The notes under the pieces are model-generated. The model was not told the origin of the DNA, searched no databases, and saw only the letters and a program-made list of their open reading frames with translations. From the NCBI RefSeq assembly GCF_019972135.1, contig NZ_BPFI01000001.1:1595106-1659105 (forward strand): a DNA stretch of 64,000 nucleotides. Direction: 5' to 3'. This stretch comes from Sulfurovum sp. TSL1 (GTDB taxonomy: Bacteria; Campylobacterota; Campylobacteria; Campylobacterales; Sulfurovaceae). This document shows positions 17,192-25,325 of this stretch, one piece after another. How positions within the stretch are numbered: position 1 is the stretch's first letter; every line of letters begins with the position of its first letter. The translations under genes were made by a program, and so were the position numbers.

Positions 17192-18475
17192 TTATATACA
17201 CTCCAGACTGTTACTTCTACATTTTTCAATATTCTTACGGATCACCGTCGCTTTAGAGAAGAGCTCATCATCTTCAATCTTTTTAAGATGTTCTTCTGCA
17301 CTCTCATAATCTTTGACCATATAGTATGCATACGCCAATGCATAACGCATATTGTCATTTTTCAAAAGACCGTATCTATCAAGCGCGTCTTTGACTCCTA
17401 TGATCTTCTCAAACTCACCTTTACCGATATAGATCGCTACTTTCTGTTTGGTCTTTTCTTCTTTATCTGTCATCATTGAATTGAGATACAGCGCATGTGC
17501 AAGTTCACCGTTTCTTCTGTACATCTCTGCAGCTTCTTTCAGATATTTCGCATCATAAAAAGAACCCTTTTCAAAAAGATCCGCAGTAACATGAGGCATC
17601 TCTTTTTGGTTATAGTAATGCCCCAGTAAAATGTGTACTTTTGCCGAAGACGGGGACTTCAGCTTCGCCTCTTCAAGTACCTTGATCGCCTCTTCTGATT
17701 CACCCCCGCTTTGAAGCATCTGTGCCAAGGAGATATACTCCTGTGCATTTGCAGGCATCTTCTGCATATAGGCTTTTGCCGCAGCGATGGCAGCCTGATA
17801 GAGCTTTAATTCTGCAAAATAATAAAACTTCTGTTTCAGCAATGTTGCATCTTTAGGGAAAATCTTTGCCCCTCTGCTCAGTGCATCGATCGCAGCACCT
17901 TTTTGATCCGCTTTCCAGTAACACTCTGCTCTAAGTGTGAATAGAGATGCACTGGCACGCCCTTTTTCTCCTGCTGCATCGAGTGCATGTACGGCATTGA
18001 GATACTGCTCTGCTTTATAATATGCCTGGGAAAGATAGATGTTGATCTCCTCTATCTGATCTTTTCTTACTTTCTCCGGATCAAACACCGGCTTTTTTAC
18101 TATAGGCTCTTCTACTTTTTTCTTTTCAGAAAAAACACTGAAAAGATACTCTCTTTTAGGCTTCTCTTCCACCGGTGGCTCATAACTCTTTTGCTTGGTT
18201 GCAATGATCGCTTTTTTAAATGCATCAATAGATGCCTGATAATTCTCATTTTTCAGAAAGATCAATCCTCTCATATTATGATATTTATCCCATTCGATCT
18301 TCGTATGGGAATCTTTAGCTTGCTGAAGTTCTTCAAGTGCTTTATCGTACTTCCCGTCATAGTACATAATCGTAGCGATCTCCATATGATTGATCGTTTG
18401 TTCTTCAGCTTCATTCGCCTGCAGTGAATATGTCAAGAAAAGGACAAATGATAGTGTAATAATTTTTTTCAACAT
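17192..18475 (-). CDS. Periplasmic TPR protein of the TonB operon
   Basis: A 427-aa protein with an N-terminal signal peptide (cleaved after SLQA, about 20) and tandem tetratricopeptide repeats throughout (for example YDGKYDKALEELQQAK, NENYQASIDAFKKAI, YYKAEQYLNAVHAL). It ends with three cysteines in its last 20 residues. TPR proteins sit at this position in TonB2-type operons (DUF3450-TtpC-ExbB-ExbD-TonB-TPR) and may scaffold the complex in the periplasm. Its stop abuts the receptor start (0-bp gap). Confidence 0.8.
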   Translation of the reverse strand: MLKKIITLSFVLFLTYSLQANEAEEQTINHMEIATIMYYDGKYDKALEELQQAKDSHTKIEWDKYHNMRGLIFLKNENYQASIDAFKKAIIATKQKSYEPPVEEKPKREYLFSVFSEKKKVEEPIVKKPVFDPEKVRKDQIEEINIYLSQAYYKAEQYLNAVHALDAAGEKGRASASLFTLRAECYWKADQKGAAIDALSRGAKIFPKDATLLKQKFYYFAELKLYQAAIAAAKAYMQKMPANAQEYISLAQMLQSGGESEEAIKVLEEAKLKSPSSAKVHILLGHYYNQKEMPHVTADLFEKGSFYDAKYLKEAAEMYRRNGELAHALYLNSMMTDKEEKTKQKVAIYIGKGEFEKIIGVKDALDRYGLLKNDNMRYALAYAYYMVKDYESAEEHLKKIEDDELFSKATVIRKNIEKCRSNSLECI

Positions 18476-18484
18476 GACTTCACC

Positions 18485-19123
18485 TTAATTAAAATCGAAG
18501 CGTACTTTTTGCTTCGCCCATACTTTGACCGGGTTGCCTTTATATTTTGCCGGAGCAAAACGCCAGCTTCTGACACCTCTCAGTGCCGCCTGATCAAACA
18601 CACCTGCCGGACTTGAAGCGATCACTTTTGCCAGCTCTACACTTCCATCCTTACCGATAAGCAAGTTCACGACCACATATCCTTTGATACGTTTTTTAGC
18701 TGCTGCAGGAGGGTACTCCAATGGACTACGTGAAACCACCCTTGGTTTACTGTCAACAGTACCTTCACTCATTGCTGCATCTGCTGCCATATCGCCCAAA
18801 AGACTTCTACCGTCACCGATGATATCCCCTGTAGCGAATTCAGGAATGTTCATCGCGATCCCGCCAAGCATTGCTCCAAGGTCCGGCATCGGTGCTTTTG
18901 GCTGTGCTTTAGGTTTTGGTTTTGGCTTCGGTTTTGGTTTTTCCACTTTCGGCGGCTGTTTTGCCATCTTCATATAACGCATAGGGTCTTTGACTTTTTT
19001 CTCTTTCTTCTCGACCTTTGCATTAAATGATACAACCAGTACCATCATCAAAAAAGCACCCATTCCCATCGCCAATAAGGCAAAGGTTTTGGCACGATCT
19101 CTATTAAACTTTGTAGTGTCCAT
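18485..19123 (-). CDS. tonB: TonB energy transducer
   Basis: A 212-aa TonB family protein linking ExbB-ExbD to the receptor. It has an N-terminal membrane anchor (about 14-34), a Pro-Lys periplasmic spacer (about 56-78, KPKPKPKPKPKAQ) and a C-terminal TonB domain (about 128-212) with SPLEYPPAAAKKRIKGYVVV and the conserved RSWRFAPAKYKGNPV. It lies 6 bp after exbD and 9 bp before the TPR gene. Confidence 0.93.
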   Translation of the reverse strand: MDTTKFNRDRAKTFALLAMGMGAFLMMVLVVSFNAKVEKKEKKVKDPMRYMKMAKQPPKVEKPKPKPKPKPKAQPKAPMPDLGAMLGGIAMNIPEFATGDIIGDGRSLLGDMAADAAMSEGTVDSKPRVVSRSPLEYPPAAAKKRIKGYVVVNLLIGKDGSVELAKVIASSPAGVFDQAALRGVRSWRFAPAKYKGNPVKVWAKQKVRFDFN

Positions 19124-19129
19124 AATAGA

Positions 19130-19534
19130 TTATCCCATCTCTTTTGATGTGGATACAGCTACATCCTTTGCCCCTGACATACGACACTCATCCACTACAT
19201 CGATCAATGTCTCTACAGGGATCGTATCATCAGAGATGACCAAAACTGACTTCTCAGAAGCAGTACGCAACAGGTCTCTGAGTTTACTCTGTATCGCCCA
19301 TAGTTGTACCGGCTGGTTATCGATATACACTTGCGACGTATTATCGATATAGACACGTACCACTTTTGCATCTGACTTACTGGCACTTGCGGCAGACGGA
19401 CGCTCAAGGTCCAGCTTCATATCTTTTACAAACGTAGTGGTTACCATAAAAAAGATCAATAGGATAAAAACCATATCGATCAATGGGGATACATCTACAT
19501 TGTCTACTTCTTGTTTCTTTGGTCTAATTCTCAT
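19130..19534 (-). CDS. exbD: ExbD-type biopolymer transport protein
   Basis: A 134-aa proton-channel subunit: cytoplasmic tail, one membrane helix (about 16-36) carrying the essential Asp in VSPLIDMVFILLIFF, and a periplasmic domain. It overlaps exbB by 4 bp at its start, implying coupled translation and fixed stoichiometry. Confidence 0.94.
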   Translation of the reverse strand: MRIRPKKQEVDNVDVSPLIDMVFILLIFFMVTTTFVKDMKLDLERPSAASASKSDAKVVRVYIDNTSQVYIDNQPVQLWAIQSKLRDLLRTASEKSVLVISDDTIPVETLIDVVDECRMSGAKDVAVSTSKEMG

Positions 19535-20145
19535 TCTGCATCCTTCGTGGATATAATATCTGTGATCTGTTCAAATTCAAGTTCATAACGTTCTGCTTTT
19601 CTGTCAAGTACACGTCCTATGATCAGCCCGGGAACGGCAACCACCAACCCGAGTTCGGTAGTAAAAAGCGCTTTGGAGATACCTCCTGAGATACTGGCTC
19701 CCTGTGCAAACATAGAACTGCTTTGCAGTGCATCGAATGTCTCGATCATCCCCATAACGGTTCCAAGCAGACCTACCAGTGGTGCAAGTACAACGATCGT
19801 CTTGATCATGATCCTGTAACTGTTTACATCACTATAATACGGGAGCAAGACACCGTTGATGTGTTTTCTTACGTTTGCCCCGATCGCTTTGGCCTCTTGT
19901 GCAGCTTGGAGGGCATCCGCAACAGCATAGTCAAGCATCCCTCGCATCGCTTGTGCTTCACCTCTTGTTTCATGCTTAGTGATCAAACGGCGGACATTCC
20001 CTTTGGTTCCCCTCTTCAGGATAAAATAACGATATCCCAAACCATACCAGAGAAAGAAGTTCAGTACAAAAAGTACCCACATGACCACTCCTCCGGTATT
20101 CATAAGATCGACAAATCTGCCGATTAACTCAAATGGCGAAAGCAT
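19531..20145 (-). CDS. exbB: ExbB/TolQ-type proton channel protein
   Basis: A 204-aa MotA/TolQ/ExbB protein with three membrane segments (about 16-38, 110-133, 155-178) and the family stretch PLVGLLGTVMGMIETFDAL. With ExbD it converts the proton gradient into TonB movement. It follows the larger TtpC-type protein by 1 bp. Confidence 0.93.
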   Translation of the reverse strand: MLSPFELIGRFVDLMNTGGVVMWVLFVLNFFLWYGLGYRYFILKRGTKGNVRRLITKHETRGEAQAMRGMLDYAVADALQAAQEAKAIGANVRKHINGVLLPYYSDVNSYRIMIKTIVVLAPLVGLLGTVMGMIETFDALQSSSMFAQGASISGGISKALFTTELGLVVAVPGLIIGRVLDRKAERYELEFEQITDIISTKDAE

Positions 20146-20146
20146 C

Positions 20147-21484
20147 TTAGCCTCTATACTTCTCGTAAAGATTTACGATATGTAAAGCACTTTGCTCCAT
20201 AGAGTCTTTAATGCTTTGTGCCCAACCGGAAAGCAGGTTTCCGATCAACAGAAGCGGGATCGCTACAATAAGACCTTGCATCGTTGTCACCAGTGCTGCA
20301 GAGATACCGCCTGAAAGCAATTTCGGATCACCTGTACCAAACTCTGTGATCACTTCAAATGTCTCGATCATTCCTGTGACCGTACCCAAGAGCCCCATCA
20401 ACGGTGCAACCGCAGCGATGACCAGTACAAAACTGCCAAATCTGTCGATCTGTGTACTTTCATTCAGGATATTTTCCATAATGACATCCTCAACGTGTGC
20501 TCTCTCTTTTTTGATATTTCTCAACGTCGCTTTGATGACTCTTGCCGTTGAGCCTTTATATCCTTTAAGCTTCTCAAGAGAAACTGTGCTGCCCTCACCG
20601 GATTCCAATGTATCTACCACGATCTGAGTGATCTCATTCACATTTGTTTTTGCCCCCATCAGGTTGATCACTCTCAGTCCCAAAAGGACCAGACCAAAGA
20701 GGCCAAGTGCAAAGATGATATAGCCGATGATACCACCGTCTTCCATCGTATCCATAAAGGTTTTCTCCGTCACATAATCCACCTCTTTATCAAGGTTCTC
20801 ATAGACAAAGATATCGATCGTTTCTGTCTTCTCTTTGGCAAACATTGCTTTGGCATCATCAGATGAACCCACGGCATTCCATAGTTTATAGTTACCGTCT
20901 CCTGCAGGGGAAAGTGCTCCGGCTGCTTCCTTGGCGATACCATATGCAGCCACATTTCCTACTTTTACGATATCACCTTCTGCTTTCTTCCCATCCGGAA
21001 GATAGAACGCACCTTTTTCATTTCTCAAAGAAGAGAGTTCGCTGTACAATTTCATAGAACTGCCGAATGCCTGCTGGATCTTCTCTACATCATTGGTTTT
21101 ATTATCATCTGAAACTTTCACACCATAGGGTTCAAGTGCCAAACGTGCCTGATTGACCACATTACCTGTAAGACCGCCCGTATCCTCTTTCTCAGCCAAC
21201 ATCTTGGAGAGTTTTTCCAGTTTTTCACTGCTTACTTTTGCCTTTGCAGATACTTCAAGAAGTTTTGCCTGAAGTGCTTCTACCTTCTCTTTAGATGCAT
21301 GAAGTTCATTTGCCTGTTGTACTGTATCTGTTTCAAGTCTCTTTTCAAGTTCTGCTTTTTGTGCTTTAAGGAATGCATACTCTTTTTGATACGCTCTTTC
21401 AAGTTCCCCTGCCTGGACAGTTGCCGAAAGCGAAACAAGTGTTGCGATCGCGAAAAATAGTTTAGTGATTGATAATGCCTTCAT
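20147..21484 (-). CDS. ttpC: TtpC-like MotA/TolQ/ExbB protein with long periplasmic N-domain
   Basis: A 445-aa protein: signal-like N-terminus, a periplasmic coiled coil (about 25-100), a globular segment, one membrane helix (about 250-272) and a C-terminal TolQ/ExbB domain with PLMGLLGTVTGMIETFEVITEF. This matches TtpC, the extra ExbB-like component needed by TonB2 systems of vibrios. It overlaps the DUF3450 gene by one base. Confidence 0.85.
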   Translation of the reverse strand: MKALSITKLFFAIATLVSLSATVQAGELERAYQKEYAFLKAQKAELEKRLETDTVQQANELHASKEKVEALQAKLLEVSAKAKVSSEKLEKLSKMLAEKEDTGGLTGNVVNQARLALEPYGVKVSDDNKTNDVEKIQQAFGSSMKLYSELSSLRNEKGAFYLPDGKKAEGDIVKVGNVAAYGIAKEAAGALSPAGDGNYKLWNAVGSSDDAKAMFAKEKTETIDIFVYENLDKEVDYVTEKTFMDTMEDGGIIGYIIFALGLFGLVLLGLRVINLMGAKTNVNEITQIVVDTLESGEGSTVSLEKLKGYKGSTARVIKATLRNIKKERAHVEDVIMENILNESTQIDRFGSFVLVIAAVAPLMGLLGTVTGMIETFEVITEFGTGDPKLLSGGISAALVTTMQGLIVAIPLLLIGNLLSGWAQSIKDSMEQSALHIVNLYEKYRG

Positions 21485-22251
21485 TAGTTAGCTCCTCTAA
21501 GTAGTAATGCATTGGGCAGAGTAAAGTATCCTGTACGGATCTGTTTTTGCACGGCATCAAAAAGATCAATGATCTGATCACGCTCAGTGCTGTCTTTTGC
21601 TACTACATAGCTGTACTTCTTGCCCTCTTGTTTCACATACCCGACTCTGTCATCCGGTGTTGCGAAGAACATCATCACTGAACCCACTTTGGCTATCTTT
21701 GCTATGGTGTCTTTTCCATCCAGCGTGATCTCCTGCTTGAACTGTCCGATCTCTTTGGTCAAACGCAATGCATCATCATAGCTTGCCCATGTCAGTGCAA
21801 GCGCTTTCTCTTGTGAGATGTTCCCGTTTTTAAGATCCTCTTTGATCTGATGAAGTGCTGCGACTCTCTCTTCCCTTCTGAAAGGGATACCGGCTTGGAT
21901 CTCTTTTTCAAGTGCATCAAGTGCATTGGTCACAACAGGCTTAAGGTCCACTGTGGCGCTTCCCATCACTTCAAGCTTTTTTTGCGTTTTTTCAATGTTC
22001 TGTTGTGTCAGCTTCAACGCAGTTTCTTGTCTGTTGATCTGTGCTTCATTGTCGGAAGTTTGAAGTGCATAAGACTTCATTTGAGCTCTGTACGCCTCTT
22101 TGTTATCATCAATTTGTGTATAGAGCGACTCTACCTGCGATCTGAGTTCCATGATCGATTTGATCATGCTGTCATCATTTGCTGCATGAAGCATCGTACC
22201 TGAAACTGATAGCGCTGCTGATATGGAGATCAATCTTCTGAATGTGACCAT
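21484..22251 (-). CDS. DUF3450-family periplasmic coiled-coil protein
   Basis: About 255 aa; first gene of the TonB operon. Signal peptide (cleavage after LHAA region, about residue 24), then a long coiled coil (about 30-105, MRSQVESLYTQIDDNKEAY in outline) and a C-terminal domain with AKIAKVGSVMMFF. DUF3450 proteins regularly precede ttpC-exbB-exbD-tonB; the role is unknown, probably periplasmic assembly. An in-frame ATG at 22311 lies upstream of the predicted -10, so I chose ATG 22251, which has AAGGA seven bases before it and begins the signal peptide. Confidence 0.82.
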   Translation of the reverse strand: MVTFRRLISISAALSVSGTMLHAANDDSMIKSIMELRSQVESLYTQIDDNKEAYRAQMKSYALQTSDNEAQINRQETALKLTQQNIEKTQKKLEVMGSATVDLKPVVTNALDALEKEIQAGIPFRREERVAALHQIKEDLKNGNISQEKALALTWASYDDALRLTKEIGQFKQEITLDGKDTIAKIAKVGSVMMFFATPDDRVGYVKQEGKKYSYVVAKDSTERDQIIDLFDAVQKQIRTGYFTLPNALLLRGAN

Positions 22252-22301
22252 TGTCTTTCCTTGTGAAAAATTAAAAATCTGTGTTGATTTTAGTGTGCGC
22301 A

Positions 22302-22334
22302 ATATTTCCATAAATTAATAACAAAGTGGAAACA
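22302..22334 (-). promoter_or_regulatory. Probable Pho-box promoter of the TonB operon
   Basis: Minus strand: TGTTTCC-N4-TGTTATT-N9-AAATAT. Boxes at 22328-22334 and 22317-22323, 11 bp apart. The -10 (22302-22307) keeps only A at position 2 and T at position 6, so this is weaker than the other sites, though it lies in the right place. Confidence 0.6.
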
Positions 22335-22361
22335 TTGTATGTAATGGATTTGTAATGGAAT

Positions 22362-22381
22362 AGACAGGCCGAAACCTGTCT
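22362..22381 (-). terminator. Hairpin after the beta-helix lipoprotein gene
   Basis: AGACAGG-N6-CCTGTCT forms a 7-bp GC-rich stem 13 bp past the lipoprotein stop. It lacks a T-run on the minus strand, so termination efficiency is uncertain. Confidence 0.4.
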
Positions 22382-22393
22382 GATAGGGGTACC

Positions 22394-24562
22394 TTAGAGG
22401 TAATTTATTGTATTGCTTGTATTCGCATCAAAGATTGCTCTAATCTCATCAGCTCCATCTGTAGTAGGATCCGTTTGATCTTCGAAATCACCTGATACTG
22501 TATTAATAGTAACGTTGCCAAAATCAATATTAGTAAGCTTAGGTATTTTCGCGGAATAAATGGCTGCACCGTCTATACTGTTATAATTGATCGTACCATT
22601 GTAGAATTTACCTCCAACTCCTGCTTTTTTGAAGTAGATACCCCCTTCAAACTCACCGACACCGGCAGCATAACTATCATGATTAATCGTAAACCCATCA
22701 AGTGTCAATACTGTGTCTGTACCTGACATTTCGATACCTGCATAACCCATAGTAGCATTGATGACAAGGTTTTTAACCGTACCCTGGTACATACTGTCAA
22801 CATCCAGGTGGTCATCTGTACAGTGGGAGATCGTTACATTGGTCATGTTCACTGTACCGCCCCAGATCTCTATACCATCATCATTGGAATAGTCCACTGT
22901 AATATCCTCAACCACTGTACCGGAACCTACACCTACCATTGAAAGACCATTGGTTTCTTGACTCAGTCCTGTTTCTGTTGCTGAGTTGAGGATCTTCACA
23001 TGTCTCAAAATACCAGAACTGTCATCCGATACTCCCGTCCCTGCCGTATAACTTCCGTTTACCGTCACTTCGTATGTAAGTGGTGTACTGGACATATTCG
23101 CATTACCGATAAGTGTTAAACCACCCCAAAGTCCTTCTTGTGCATTTGTTTTTGCTTTATCGGTAAATGTAATCGGTGCTGTTTCTGTACCAAGTGCATA
23201 TATTTTTGAATCTTTGTTGATTTGTAAATATGAGTTTGCATCATTACCACCAATAGTCGTACCATCCTGAATTCTTATAGATGCACCTGCTGCAGTATCT
23301 GCAAATTGGTCGATTACCCATGACTTGCCTCTTGTAAGTACATTACATCCTGCAATTTTTCCAGTAATTGTCGTAGAAGGAATCACGCAGGCATCATCGT
23401 TGTTACCACTGCCTGTCGTCGTAAAAATATTTTTGATTTCATCTGCAGAGTCTGTTGCCGCATCTGTTTTGTTCACAAATGTATTACCTATATCTGTGTA
23501 GATACCCACGTTGTTGAAATCAATATTTGAAAGCTTGGCATCTTGTTGTGAATAAATTGCCCCTGCTGAAGCACTTCTATAAATGATCGTACCATTGTAG
23601 AATTTACCTCCAACTCCTGACTTCTTGAAGAAGATACCACCTTCTGCTGAATCAGGTATAGCAAACCCATCCACGGTGATAGTAAAGCCATCCACAGTTA
23701 AAACTGTGTCTGTACCTGACATTTCGATACCTGCATAACCCATAGTAGCATTGATGACAAGGTTTTTAACCGTACCCTGGTACATACTGTCAACATCCAG
23801 GTGGTCATCTGTACAGTGGGAGATCGTTACATTGGTCATGTTCACTGTACCGCCCCAGATCTCTATACCATCATCATTGGAATAGTCCACTGTAATATCC
23901 TCAACCACTGTACCGGAACCTACACCTACCATTGAAAGACCATTGGTTTCTTGACTCAGTCCTGTTTCTGTTGCTGAGTTGAGGATCTTCACATGTCTCA
24001 AAATACCAGAACTGTCATCCGATACTCCCGTCCCTGCCGTATAACTTCCGTTTACCGTCACTTCGTATGTAAGTGGTGTACTAGACATGTTCGCATTACC
24101 GATAAGTGTTACCCCACCCCATTTACCTACAGTTGTGTCAGTGCCACTCAATCCATCCACTGAGGAAAATATAATCGGTTTTTCAGCTGTACCATCTGCT
24201 ATGATCTTAGCGTTCTTATCAATGAGAAGATATGAGTCTGAATTTTTACCGGCGATGCGGGTTCCAGGCTCGATAGTAAGTGTAGCACCGTTCGTTACAG
24301 AAACATATCCGTCCAAGATCCATGCCTTATCAGCTGTCCATGTGGTGTCTGTTGTAATATTTCCTATTACTGTTTCTTGTGTTGATGGTGCTGGTGGTGT
24401 AGTAGTACCTGTAGTACCACCTGTAGTACCAGTAGTAAGAGTATCCCCAGTGATAGCCACCGTTGAATCACCATAATTAATCGATGTATCACCACATCCT
24501 GTCATAGCAGCAATAGCTGCGAGCGAAAGTGCCATTTTAGTCAAGTTAGTCAAGTTAGTCAT
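22394..24562 (-). CDS. Beta-helix surface lipoprotein with internal duplication
   Basis: About 722 aa. The N-terminus is a lipoprotein signal (ALSLAAIAAMTGC, lipidated Cys about 22), then a Thr/Gly linker and two large halves of right-handed beta-helix type with parallel-strand repeats (GTVVEDITVDYSNDDGIEIW, GTVNMTNVTISHC). Each half starts with a TWTADKAWILDG- or KSWVIDQFAD-like strand. Residues 161-287 and 492-618 are encoded by two identical 380-bp segments. The ATG at 24562 has AGGA eight bases upstream; longer starts are excluded because the -10 lies at 24605-24610. It carries the densest Pho array here and lies next to the TonB operon, so it may be a surface ligand-binding partner of the receptor. 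Substrate and function unknown. Confidence 0.82.
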   Translation of the reverse strand: MTNLTNLTKMALSLAAIAAMTGCGDTSINYGDSTVAITGDTLTTGTTGGTTGTTTPPAPSTQETVIGNITTDTTWTADKAWILDGYVSVTNGATLTIEPGTRIAGKNSDSYLLIDKNAKIIADGTAEKPIIFSSVDGLSGTDTTVGKWGGVTLIGNANMSSTPLTYEVTVNGSYTAGTGVSDDSSGILRHVKILNSATETGLSQETNGLSMVGVGSGTVVEDITVDYSNDDGIEIWGGTVNMTNVTISHCTDDHLDVDSMYQGTVKNLVINATMGYAGIEMSGTDTVLTVDGFTITVDGFAIPDSAEGGIFFKKSGVGGKFYNGTIIYRSASAGAIYSQQDAKLSNIDFNNVGIYTDIGNTFVNKTDAATDSADEIKNIFTTTGSGNNDDACVIPSTTITGKIAGCNVLTRGKSWVIDQFADTAAGASIRIQDGTTIGGNDANSYLQINKDSKIYALGTETAPITFTDKAKTNAQEGLWGGLTLIGNANMSSTPLTYEVTVNGSYTAGTGVSDDSSGILRHVKILNSATETGLSQETNGLSMVGVGSGTVVEDITVDYSNDDGIEIWGGTVNMTNVTISHCTDDHLDVDSMYQGTVKNLVINATMGYAGIEMSGTDTVLTLDGFTINHDSYAAGVGEFEGGIYFKKAGVGGKFYNGTINYNSIDGAAIYSAKIPKLTNIDFGNVTINTVSGDFEDQTDPTTDGADEIRAIFDANTSNTINYL
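22710..23089. repeat. Intragenic direct repeat, copy A (380 bp)
   Basis: Identical by eye over 380 bp to 23703-24082, offset 993 bp (331 codons), so the reading frame is kept. The match ends at a G/A difference at 23090 versus 24083. Confidence 0.9.
23703..24082. repeat. Intragenic direct repeat, copy B (380 bp)
   Basis: Second copy of the segment at 22710-23089, in the same orientation. Flanking sequence diverges clearly on both sides, while the core shows no silent differences. Confidence 0.9.
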
Positions 24563-24604
24563 TTCTGTCATCCTATTTCCACCGTATACGGTTTTGTTTG
24601 CAGA

Positions 24605-24670
24605 ATAGTGACGAAAAATGGAAACAGAGTGGAAACAGAGTGGTAACATTTATGTTATCAAATGGTTATC
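24605..24670 (-). promoter_or_regulatory. Five-box Pho promoter of the beta-helix lipoprotein
   Basis: Minus strand 7-mers GATAACC, GATAACA, TGTTACC, TGTTTCC and TGTTTCC begin at plus 24664, 24653, 24642, 24631 and 24620, every 11 bp without slip. Nine bases after the last is CACTAT (24605-24610), a near-match to TANNNT. This is the longest Pho array in the window. Confidence 0.83.
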
Positions 24671-24803
24671 TCATGTTTGAATAGAAAAAAGAGGAAAAAT
24701 ATCTGCTTATGCATACTGCAAATCAATTAAAGTGTCATAGAAGGGTCAGGAAGAAAATCTACCTTAGTGGACTTTTCAATAAACAATATAAATAGTGTCC
24801 TTA

Positions 24804-24836
24804 TGTTACCACTTTGTTATAACTATCATATACTAT
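24804..24836 (+). promoter_or_regulatory. Pho-box promoter of the 41-aa gene
   Basis: Plus strand: TGTTACC-N4-TGTTATA-N9-TACTAT. Boxes at 24804-24810 and 24815-24821, -10 at 24831-24836. The predicted transcript starts about 40 bases before the ATG at 24882. Confidence 0.75.
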
Positions 24837-24881
24837 TATTCATCTCATAAGAGAAATATCAATTGAAAGAAAGGAGAAAAC

Positions 24882-25007
24882 ATGAAAATAAGTAAAATAC
24901 TTCAAAAAGCAGTGAAAGAAGAAGGAAAACATTCACTGACTTGTAAGACGATCGTAAAACTGAAGCACTCAAAAGAGTTCAGCTATCTTGTTGACAAGAA
25001 CCGCTAA
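24882..25007 (+). CDS. 41-aa basic protein, predicted phosphate-starvation gene
   Basis: A short gene of 41 codons that I do not recognise. The start ATG is preceded by AAGGAG at seven-base spacing, and a Pho promoter with exact spacings lies upstream. The product is lysine-rich (10 K, 1 R), soluble, with one Cys (about 21) and no signal or membrane segment; the sequence starts MKISKILQKAV and ends LVDKNR. It sits on the plus strand between the lipoprotein and ybaB. Possible roles are a small regulator of a kinase or transporter; none is demonstrated. Confidence 0.68.
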   Translation: MKISKILQKAVKEEGKHSLTCKTIVKLKHSKEFSYLVDKNR

Positions 25008-25013
25008 ATAACC

Positions 25014-25325
25014 TTAAGACCCGAACGGGTTCATCCCGCCCATCATACCCATCGCCTGAGACTTTTTATTGTCTTCTATCATTTTATTGACATCATTCAT
25101 CGCTGAGATGAGCAGTATCTGTAAAGACTCTTTGTCTTCCAACAAAGAATCATCTATCGTGAGATCTATCACTTCGCCCGCACCGTTTGCGGTCAGTTCA
25201 ATAAGGCCTCCGCCTGCTTTAGCGGTAAAGTGTATATTTTTAGCCTGTTCCTGTATCTCTTTCGCTTTTTCCTGCATCTGCTCCATTATCTTACCCATGT
25301 TGCCCAAGTCAAAGCCTTCAAACAT
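25014..25325 (-). CDS. ybaB: YbaB/EbfC nucleoid-associated protein
   Basis: A 103-aa DNA-binding dimer family protein. The N-terminal helix (QMQEKAKEIQEQAKN) and the signature strand GGGLIELTANGAGEVIDLTI are typical; the C-terminus is Met/Gly-rich (GMMGGMNPFGS). It overlaps the panD stop by one base and is cotranscribed with panD. Confidence 0.93.
   Translation of the reverse strand: MFEGFDLGNMGKIMEQMQEKAKEIQEQAKNIHFTAKAGGGLIELTANGAGEVIDLTIDDSLLEDKESLQILLISAMNDVNKMIEDNKKSQAMGMMGGMNPFGS

Noticed and set aside
24620-24670. Five regularly spaced short repeats considered as a CRISPR array or satellite
   Set aside because: Unit is only 7 bp with 4-bp gaps and it sits at -20 to -70 of a gene; it follows the same grammar as the Pho promoters. 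No CRISPR arrays or cas genes are seen anywhere in the window.
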